Source of the DNA: a virus
Reading direction: 5' to 3' (one strand)
IMG/VR virus record: IMGVR_UViG_3300020465_000063
Location: 1 to 30,567 of that record
Length of the DNA stretch: 30,567 nucleotides
Part shown: piece after piece, positions 7,526-13,363 of the stretch
Layout of the letters: the number at the start of each line of letters is the position of its first letter
Position numbering within the stretch: position 1 is the stretch's first letter
The notes under the pieces: generated by a model
The model's database searches: none
Told to the model about the DNA's origin: nothing
Seen by the model: only the letters and a program-made list of their open reading frames with translations
Made by a program: the position numbers and the translations under genes

Positions 7526-8541
7526 TATGCCTGTATTCCGAACACCATTCCATCAACTGATACTGCTTCAGGATATTTGGCTCTTAAATATTTTCTTGCC
7601 TGATTTATAAGAAGTTGTTGATATTGTAATAAAGAGTTTCTTACACTATTAGCACTTCCAACAGGAAAATTAGATACTGATAACTGGTCTGTAATGTAGT
7701 CTGCTGTAGCTGTAGGTATATCTTTACCTGCCATTAATTGTGCTGCAACACCTGCCATTATTATAGGTTCGTATTCTTGTTCTAAACCAACAGTTGCTAA
7801 TGTATCTGATTCAGCAGTTGGTTCTATAAACTTTTTTTTAAATGTTACATGTGCTGTATGACCTGATGCTATACCTGCAAACTGTATTGCGTGTACAGTA
7901 GAAGGACCTGTGGAGTATGTAATTGTTCTTGATACACCATCACTATCTGTATATGTAAAAGGATTAGGTAGTTCAACAAGTGAACAAGTTACAGGTGCAA
8001 AGTTAACACCAGTGGTATCTGAACCTGCACTAAAATCTGTGTATTGTGATATTGCACTAAGTATTGATACTAAATAGTTATGTGTTCCAGGACTATCGTA
8101 ACTTCCTATGAGTGTATATCCTGTTCCTGTCGTAATTGATTGTGTTTCTACAGCAAATAAAGTAGGAAACAAATTATTTATTTGGTCAACGACTGCATCA
8201 AAAACTACTTTTCTAGGAAAAGGTGGTGCTATTTTTACAACACTACCATCTGCGTGTGTAGTAGCAGTAGTACCTCTTACACCTCTTACAACTGTAACTT
8301 TGTTACCAACTGTATCTAAAGACACACAACGCATAAGTTCTGTTTCACACTCTATGATTGTTCCTGCATCCATAGCATCTTCTTCTTCTTGTGTAAGTAA
8401 ATCACCATTAAATGTAATTTCTGTATCTGATGCACTTAATTCTGAACCTTCATTTAATACTGTATAAGATGTTAAGTCATCCATAGGTTCAAGATATTCT
8501 CTAAAAATTCTATCAACTAATCCTTGTATATTTGTACTCAT
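7525..8541 (-). CDS. Head-tail connector (adaptor) protein
   Basis: 338 residues. Starts with an alpha-helical segment (IQGLVDRIFREYLEPMDD), then a small beta domain (residues ~25-110) with ETELMRC...VTVVRGVRGTTATTHADGSVVKIAPPFPRK, and ends in a helical tail (LLQYQQLLINQARKYLRAKYPEA). This order, helix, HA.G beta module, long middle, helical tail, recurs in large adaptor proteins of podovirus-like marine phages encoded between capsid and nozzle genes. The function is inferred from that and from its place directly before the propeller gene. Overlaps the 61-aa gene's stop by one base. Confidence 0.6.
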   Translation of the reverse strand: MSTNIQGLVDRIFREYLEPMDDLTSYTVLNEGSELSASDTEITFNGDLLTQEEEDAMDAGTIIECETELMRCVSLDTVGNKVTVVRGVRGTTATTHADGSVVKIAPPFPRKVVFDAVVDQINNLFPTLFAVETQSITTGTGYTLIGSYDSPGTHNYLVSILSAISQYTDFSAGSDTTGVNFAPVTCSLVELPNPFTYTDSDGVSRTITYSTGPSTVHAIQFAGIASGHTAHVTFKKKFIEPTAESDTLATVGLEQEYEPIIMAGVAAQLMAGKDIPTATADYITDQLSVSNFPVGSANSVRNSLLQYQQLLINQARKYLRAKYPEAVSVDGMVFGIQA

Positions 8542-8726
8542 TAAGCTGCACCTTCCTCTACTAATTCAGCAGCAAATATTGCTTGACCGAATGCACCTAA
8601 TGCAAATAAACCATCATTTGCTTTTATTGTTGGATTGACAATAGGAAATGAAGTTTCTAATGGTTGGTCAGGAATACTTTCTATATCAAGATTTCTTCCT
8701 TCTTTAAGTATTAGAAGCATACCCAT
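8541..8726 (-). CDS. 61-aa hypothetical protein
   Basis: Not recognised. 61 residues, neutral to acidic, with a hydrophobic C-terminal half (GLFALGAFGQAIFAAELVEEG) that could be an amphipathic helix rather than a true membrane span. Start ATG 8726 has a strong ribosome site (TAGGAGATACA). Coupled by one-base overlap to the connector gene, so a small head-completion or connector-assembly factor is plausible from position only. Confidence 0.6.
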   Translation of the reverse strand: MGMLLILKEGRNLDIESIPDQPLETSFPIVNPTIKANDGLFALGAFGQAIFAAELVEEGAA

Positions 8727-8734
8727 TGTATCTC

Positions 8735-9067
8735 CTAACTATGTCTAAAGTGTAATATTATTGCTCTGTCTGCTGCTTCTGTGCCATTAGATGAAACTCT
8801 TAGATAACCATTACTTGCAAAAGCCCAACCACTAGGGTCTACTCTTACAACATCACCTGCTGATACAGTGTAACTTACTTCAGTTCCATCTGTTTCTTTA
8901 ACATCAACCCATGTGCTGTTGTCTAAAGAAAAATCAAATGTAATTGCAGTACCTGTCATTGCTGCAGGAAACTGTACGCCACAAAGTAACATGCCTTCGG
9001 CTTGAACACCTAAAGAATCATTGTTATCTGCTGAAATGTCTATTAAAGCTTGTTTTGATTTAATCAT
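8735..9067 (-). CDS. Small head-associated beta-sandwich protein
   Basis: 110 residues. The pattern LCGVQFPAAMTGTAITFDFSLDNSTWVDV...DGTEVSYTVSAGDVVRVDPSGWAFASNGYLRVSSN...R.I.L is a common phage family: (L/V).G(I/V)Q(M/F)PAA.TG.A(L/I)(T/S)F..S.D...W..V.D.DG.E, ending in a YLR(V/I).S strand. Usually encoded near capsid or connector genes; a head-decoration or completion role is likely. It follows a terminator-like hairpin after the capsid gene, and TATAGT lies nine bases upstream of ATG 9067, so it may head its own transcript. Confidence 0.65.
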   Translation of the reverse strand: MIKSKQALIDISADNNDSLGVQAEGMLLCGVQFPAAMTGTAITFDFSLDNSTWVDVKETDGTEVSYTVSAGDVVRVDPSGWAFASNGYLRVSSNGTEAADRAIILHFRHS

Positions 9068-9076
9068 ATCTTCCTC

Positions 9077-9085
9077 ACTATAGCA
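9077..9085 (-). promoter_or_regulatory. Possible extended -10 promoter after capsid gene
   Basis: Minus strand TGC-TATAGT (9085-9077), nine bases before ATG 9067 and ten bases after the terminator stem. The bases between, GAGGAAGAT, also look like a ribosome site, so a transcript starting here would be almost leaderless. The geometry (hairpin, then TATAGT, then nine bases, then ATG) repeats at 29756-29713. No -35 box recognised. Confidence 0.35.
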
Positions 9086-9092
9086 GAAGAAA

Positions 9093-9116
9093 AGGGTGGA
9101 GGTGGAGTTCCACCCT
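9093..9116 (-). terminator. Terminator after major capsid gene
   Basis: Eight-base perfect stem (AGGGTGGA/TCCACCCT) with an eight-base loop, followed on the minus strand by TTTCTTCTGC. It lies 17 bases past the capsid stop, a usual place for a terminator that makes capsid mRNA more abundant than the genes beyond. An inner alternative stem (GGTGGA/TCCACC) is also possible. Confidence 0.6.
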
Positions 9117-9132
9117 AATCTTCAATGTTTAT

Positions 9133-10251
9133 TTATGAAACTGCTTGAATTTTACAATGATATGAAGGAGGACCATATTCAAATCCCATCTCCATATAAA
9201 TTGCTTTACCAATTCTAGCGTTTGCATCTTGGTCTAAATCACGAACAAACACAGTACCATATCCTGGGATATTGGTGAATACTGGTTGTATGTAAGCTAG
9301 GTCCAAGATGAAAGCAGTGTTATCAGGTAGGATGTCTGGGTCAACAACCATCATTCCGATTGAACCGAATGGGGTTACGATTGTATCAACATCTATACCT
9401 GCAACATTTCTATCTCTAGGAATGATTGCTCCTGCTATATCAACTGTTCCTTTAACAAGTTCATTGTTAAGGTCTAGTAATTGTTTTGGACTAACAGCTA
9501 ACACAGGTTGATTCATTGGTGCATGGTTGTCATACATTCTCTTTAACGCACCTGATATAGTTGCGAAACTAAGAACTTGTGTTGAACCACTACCATCACC
9601 TGCTGTGTCGTTGTAGAAACAGTTACCACCTAATGGGTTAACTGCTGCTGTGTTACTTGCGTTCTTGCCTATGGTAATCCATACATCAAGACCATACATT
9701 TCTCTAGTTCCTGACCCAGGGGTGACATTAGCACCATCTGAGAAAGAACCATTGAATGCAAACCACTCAACTTCTCTAGCTACTTTTTCCATTGCTTTTT
9801 CAAGCTGTAATGCAAATTCATCATTTACTGGGTTACCACCGAACAATCCTAATTTATCTGCTGCTGTTACTGTTCCATCTCCATCAGATGAGTTAGCAAT
9901 ATTAGCTGATAAGTCAAAAGGATTTTGGTTACCTGTGGATGCTAAAGCTGTGTAGGTCATTTGTACACCTTTATGGAAAATCTGAGTTACATATGTATAT
10001 GCAGCTCTATCTCTTCCAAGATATTCTGTAGGTGTAGAACCTTCTTGTCCTTTAGTTGGTTCTGAAGAAATGGTTGCATTATCTTCTACTTGGACTTGCC
10101 AAAATGTAGAGTTTAATGTTTTACCACCATTCAAACCACCAACTGCTGAGAGTAAAGGTGTTCTTTGACCACCAACTTTAAACAATTCACCAGTAAAGTT
10201 ATTAATGTTTTGTGCATAAATCGTATTGTTAGTTAACGATATGTCTGCCAT
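9133..10251 (-). CDS. Major capsid protein, SU10/DUF5309-like
   Basis: 372 residues, HK97-fold type. N-terminal region has RTPLLSAVGGLNGGK, then a TYVTQIFHKGVQMTYTALA strand, then EFALQLEKAMEKVAREVEWFAFNG helix. This order (P.L.(A)IGG, TQIF...V.(V/M)(S/T).TA, Q..KA..E..R(D/E)(I/V)E) is the signature of the SU10/DUF5309 major capsid family. The C-terminus includes the strand pairs VDTIVTPFGSIGMMVVDPDI and LAYIQPVFTNIPGYGTVFV expected in the A-domain/P-domain. Preceded by the scaffold gene and a good ribosome site (AGGAGAAGATAAAA), followed by a terminator. Confident on role; family name from memory of the motif pattern. Confidence 0.88.
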   Translation of the reverse strand: MADISLTNNTIYAQNINNFTGELFKVGGQRTPLLSAVGGLNGGKTLNSTFWQVQVEDNATISSEPTKGQEGSTPTEYLGRDRAAYTYVTQIFHKGVQMTYTALASTGNQNPFDLSANIANSSDGDGTVTAADKLGLFGGNPVNDEFALQLEKAMEKVAREVEWFAFNGSFSDGANVTPGSGTREMYGLDVWITIGKNASNTAAVNPLGGNCFYNDTAGDGSGSTQVLSFATISGALKRMYDNHAPMNQPVLAVSPKQLLDLNNELVKGTVDIAGAIIPRDRNVAGIDVDTIVTPFGSIGMMVVDPDILPDNTAFILDLAYIQPVFTNIPGYGTVFVRDLDQDANARIGKAIYMEMGFEYGPPSYHCKIQAVS

Positions 10252-10307
10252 TTTTATCTTCTCCTATAAGTTAATTATTTATTGTTGTTAGAAGAAGTTT
10301 AGAAATT

Positions 10308-10766
10308 CTATTTAGAGTTTTTCTTCGCTTCCTCTATAACAGAAAGTTTTGCAGCGATTGAATTTCGTACATTACCTGATTGTTCTATTTCACGAACTTG
10401 ACCTAGCACATCATTGTCGTAGGTATCTACAACTGAGTTTGCTTGTATATTATTTAAGCGTTCTTGACTTTGTTCTGTACTTTGTACAGCTTCTTGTAAT
10501 CTGTCTTGTTGCCCAAATTCAACTCCAAACTCTTCAGATGCGTATGCCTGGATTCCTTCAACAGTCATATCACCTTCGTACATCATCTCAACTGCTTTGC
10601 CGACACCTTTTGTAGTGTCTAACCCTGCTGATTGAAATACTTGATTTCTTTCTTTAGCTTCAAATTCTGCGATTTTACCTTCATAGAGTTCTACTTTTTC
10701 TCGCATCTCTTTCCAGTTCTTATCGCTACTTGTAGCTTCTTCTGAGTTATTAAGCTCTTCTGTCAT
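10308..10766 (-). CDS. Capsid scaffolding protein
   Basis: 152 residues, acidic and almost wholly helical: a coiled-coil at ~15-42 (NWKEMREKVELYEGKIAEFE), then FQSAGLDTTKGVGKAVEMMYEG and MTVEGIQAYASEEFGVE. The phrase AGLD..KG.GKA(V/I)..(M/L)YEG.(M/L)(T/S) followed by a helical C-terminus is typical of scaffolding proteins preceding HK97-fold capsids. Directly upstream of the capsid gene. It is the first gene after the structured leader and promoter at 10945-10978, so scaffold and capsid are probably co-transcribed from there. Confidence 0.85.
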   Translation of the reverse strand: MTEELNNSEEATSSDKNWKEMREKVELYEGKIAEFEAKERNQVFQSAGLDTTKGVGKAVEMMYEGDMTVEGIQAYASEEFGVEFGQQDRLQEAVQSTEQSQERLNNIQANSVVDTYDNDVLGQVREIEQSGNVRNSIAAKLSVIEEAKKNSK

Positions 10767-10945
10767 TATTCTATTGTCCTTACTTCACACATTTTTTTTA
10801 CGAGAGGTGCATGAGTTACCTCTGAGTGTTTCCACCCATTTTATTTACTCTACTGTTTTTATTTGACAGGTCTTGTCAGTAGGCATCAAGACCGATTACA
10901 AAATCCAGGTCTATTTTTAATTTCGGACCTAGGTACAAAATAGCT
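10767..10945 (-). promoter_or_regulatory. Structured 5' leader with H-type pseudoknot
   Basis: About 180 bases between the predicted transcription start and the scaffold ATG, with several nested structures on the minus strand. Pseudoknot at 10893-10850: stem 1 GGTCTTG/CAAGACC (10893-10887 with 10875-10869), stem 2 CTACTG/CAGTAG (10882-10877 with 10855-10850), loops of 4, 1 and 13 bases, the last A-rich. A hairpin GGGTG-GAAA-CACTC lies at 10837-10824 and AGAGGT/ACCTCT at 10823-10803. An upstream AGGTC segment can pair with either of two GACCT segments. All pairings are exact apart from one G-U. A cis-acting regulatory RNA is likely; class unknown. Confidence 0.6.
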
Positions 10946-10951
10946 AAAGCT

Positions 10952-10978
10952 ATTATATCATAAAAAAAGTAAATGCAA
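10952..10978 (-). promoter_or_regulatory. Promoter for scaffold-capsid transcript
   Basis: Minus strand: TTGCAT (10978-10973), 15-base spacer ending in TGA, TATAAT (10957-10952). The consensus -10 with TG extension compensates for the short spacer. Expected start near 10945. The same layout (TTGNNT, 15 bases ending TGN, TATANT) occurs at 30123-30097. A perfect 12-base palindrome, TTGTTTAAACAA (10980-10991), abuts the -35 and could be an operator. Confidence 0.65.
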
Positions 10979-10994
10979 GTTGTTTAAACAAGGT

Positions 10995-12047
10995 TTAGGA
11001 TTCTAAAAGTCCTGTAACTGCACCTGTTGTAGCTTGTGTTGCACCCAATGAAACTGCACTAGCAGACTCTTGTTGCCTAATAATGTTTACTACTTCTCTT
11101 AGTTCTTCTGATTGTCCTAGTTCTGTACCTTCAATAATATCTTCAACTGTTGGTACATCTCTACCTTGTGATAATGCTTGTTGCTGTATAGACCTAACTT
11201 GTTGGAATCCTCTTCTTGCTGCAGCAACACTAAGACCTAAATCTTTTAATTGTTCTGCTACTTCTACAGATATATCTTCACCTGCAAGTAATGCTTCTGC
11301 ACCTATCTGTGCTGTTTCTATTCTCTCTGCAACTATATCTCTTGATGATATTGTTCCAGAAATAATATCTTGACCTATCTGTGGGTCTATTGCCGATACC
11401 AATATTTCTTCATCTGTTAGTACACGATTAAAGTTTCTTAGATAAAACTCTTTAACTTCTGGTATAGAACCTAATACATCACCTCTTACTGCTTCTATTC
11501 TTGCACCTAACTCATCAGGAGATACCACATTTTCTATAAGTTGTGCCTTTCTTTCAGATGTAAGTATTACATCAGGATTAACATTTATTGCTTCAATCTT
11601 TCTTTTATATCCATCTTCTATCTGTCTATATTCTGCTTCAGTATATTTAACTGTTGCACCATCAGGATTTAAGTTACCTGCAAATGCTTGTTTGTATTCA
11701 GGTGTTTGTCTAACTGCAGATATAGCAGATGATTCATCTTCACCAAATTTTAAATAATTTTCTACCCATACATCTAATAAAGATTGAGATAATAAATTAC
11801 CAAACTTTAATTTACCTATCTCTGCAATTTTATTTTTTGCTGCTTCTGTAAGTTGTGTTGAATCACTTTGTTTTGGTGTACCTGCTGTACCTGTATAGTT
11901 AGAACCACCTAATGTAGTAGAACCTGCTAGTGCCTCTTCATAAGACTCTGTATATCCTGCACTTTCAATTAAAAAATCTGCTCTTTCTCTACTACTAACT
12001 GTAAATCCTGGAAGGTCATCTTTTCTAAATAGTTTTATTTCTGCCAT
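10995..12047 (-). CDS. Probable internal virion protein, 350 aa
   Basis: Not assignable to a named family. 350 residues, predicted mostly helical, acidic and basic residues mixed. A motif region at ~108-140 (LLDVWVENYLKFGEDESSA...RQTPEYKQAFAGNLNPDG) is of a type that I recall from helical proteins in phage ejection/internal blocks (..YL..(F/Y).......A...(L/V)R.TPEYK..F.GN). Contains long helices around VAERIETAQIGAEALLAGED and an alanine/glutamine-rich C-terminus. Last gene of the 14-kb block that begins with the giant protein; coupled to the 437-aa gene by TAATG. An ejected or core protein is the most likely role. Confidence 0.55.
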   Translation of the reverse strand: MAEIKLFRKDDLPGFTVSSRERADFLIESAGYTESYEEALAGSTTLGGSNYTGTAGTPKQSDSTQLTEAAKNKIAEIGKLKFGNLLSQSLLDVWVENYLKFGEDESSAISAVRQTPEYKQAFAGNLNPDGATVKYTEAEYRQIEDGYKRKIEAINVNPDVILTSERKAQLIENVVSPDELGARIEAVRGDVLGSIPEVKEFYLRNFNRVLTDEEILVSAIDPQIGQDIISGTISSRDIVAERIETAQIGAEALLAGEDISVEVAEQLKDLGLSVAAARRGFQQVRSIQQQALSQGRDVPTVEDIIEGTELGQSEELREVVNIIRQQESASAVSLGATQATTGAVTGLLES

Positions 12048-13360
12048 TATGTAGGTACTCCTCTTAATACTCCTGCAGGACTTACACCAAGTGACTGTGC
12101 TGCATCATCTGTTATGTTGTCTAATACTTTAGCGTTGTCGTTGTTAGCACCATATATCAATGTTAACTCTGCTGCTTTTGTAGCATCATTAGCCATAAGT
12201 ATTTCATAAAACACTGGTGATGTTTCACTCATTCTTTCACCAAGTTTATTAAATGTAAAGTTTCTCCAAGGAGTAGCTATATCTTCGTATGTTAAATTTT
12301 CATCATAAAGACTTGTAGGAAAAATAGTTTTTCTTATTTCTTTAAACCTATTGTTAAGTAATTCATTACCTACCTCTTCTGATTCTGCATTTCTATATTG
12401 CCTTGCTAATTCTGCTTGTGTACCAGAGTCCAACATACCATACAATGGTCCTAACCATTTGTATGATGAGTTTTGTACAGTTGCGTAACCAGACCTTGTT
12501 TGTGCTAATACACCTTTACCTGTTAACCAATCAGTAATTTTGCTGTCTATCTTAGGACTTGTACTATCTTCTCCTAATTCATTCACCTGAAACGCAGCAT
12601 AAGTTTCTGTAAACTCTCCTGTTGTTACCATATCTCCGAACCACTGACCAAATGTTTTACCTGTATTTTCATCTACTATTGCATCTACATTAGTTACACC
12701 TGCATCTCTAAGTGCTTGTGAATAAAGTAATCTGTTTTCAGCAACTAAAGTTTTAGCATCAGCAGGTAAGTTTTCATCATCTATACCTCTAGCTTTAGAT
12801 AACACTAACCAATCTATAACTGCTTGTGTCTGTGTTTCAAACCAATCTGTTGCAGCCCACTCCTCTTGTGTAATATCTCTGTCTTCTACTAAACCTTGAA
12901 TCCATAAATTTCTTACTTCTTCATCTGTTTCTAGCCAAGGTCTTGCATCAATAGCTGCTTCCATTAATTCTATAAAACCATTAAAAGGAGAACTACCTTG
13001 AACTATTACATCTGTTGGTAGTTCTGCTAATGATACACCAAACAATACAGAGGTTGTCCATACATCATCACTTACTGTTTGTTCAGAAGGTTTTCTTCTA
13101 CCACTATAAAACTGATTTATTTCTTCATCAGTGGTTTCATAACGCATAAAGAAAGGTTGACCTTGTACTTGCCAAACTACATATTTTTTACCATCTCTTA
13201 CCCATATTTGTGTATCTTGAAATGATTGTGGTGGTAAAGTGGTTGTAGTTTGTGCTGTAGGGTCAGAAGTAAATGTATAACCTGCTGCAATCCTTATTGA
13301 ATCATCTACACCAGGACCAAAGTCTTGCGAATCACCTTCTTCATTGTAATATATTGTCAT
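12047..13360 (-). CDS. Probable internal virion protein, 437 aa
   Basis: Unrecognised. 437 residues; N-terminus is low-complexity with a short threonine run followed by LPP (TTTTLPP at ~39-45), a linker style shared with the lysozyme and the secreted protein. The rest is helical with many tryptophans (WVRDGKKYVVWQV, WIQGLVEDRDITQEEWAATDW). Its C-terminal part (KWLGPLYGMLDSGTQAELARQY) resembles soluble helical domains of phage core proteins in general character only. Ribosome site AGGAG lies in the end of the preceding gene. One-base overlap with the next gene. Confidence 0.55.
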   Translation of the reverse strand: MTIYYNEEGDSQDFGPGVDDSIRIAAGYTFTSDPTAQTTTTLPPQSFQDTQIWVRDGKKYVVWQVQGQPFFMRYETTDEEINQFYSGRRKPSEQTVSDDVWTTSVLFGVSLAELPTDVIVQGSSPFNGFIELMEAAIDARPWLETDEEVRNLWIQGLVEDRDITQEEWAATDWFETQTQAVIDWLVLSKARGIDDENLPADAKTLVAENRLLYSQALRDAGVTNVDAIVDENTGKTFGQWFGDMVTTGEFTETYAAFQVNELGEDSTSPKIDSKITDWLTGKGVLAQTRSGYATVQNSSYKWLGPLYGMLDSGTQAELARQYRNAESEEVGNELLNNRFKEIRKTIFPTSLYDENLTYEDIATPWRNFTFNKLGERMSETSPVFYEILMANDATKAAELTLIYGANNDNAKVLDNITDDAAQSLGVSPAGVLRGVPT

Positions 13361-13363
13361 TTT

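Noticed and set aside
10772-10890. Very short ORFs in the scaffold leader (13, 7 and 4 codons)
   Set aside because: No ribosome sites and they cross the predicted stems; chance frames in AT-rich sequence are more likely, though a translated leader cannot be excluded.
10980-10991. Palindrome TTGTTTAAACAA and a similar TTGTCTAAACAA near 30042
   Set aside because: The first could be an operator, but the second is imperfect and lies inside an RNA fold; two sites are too few to claim a shared operator.
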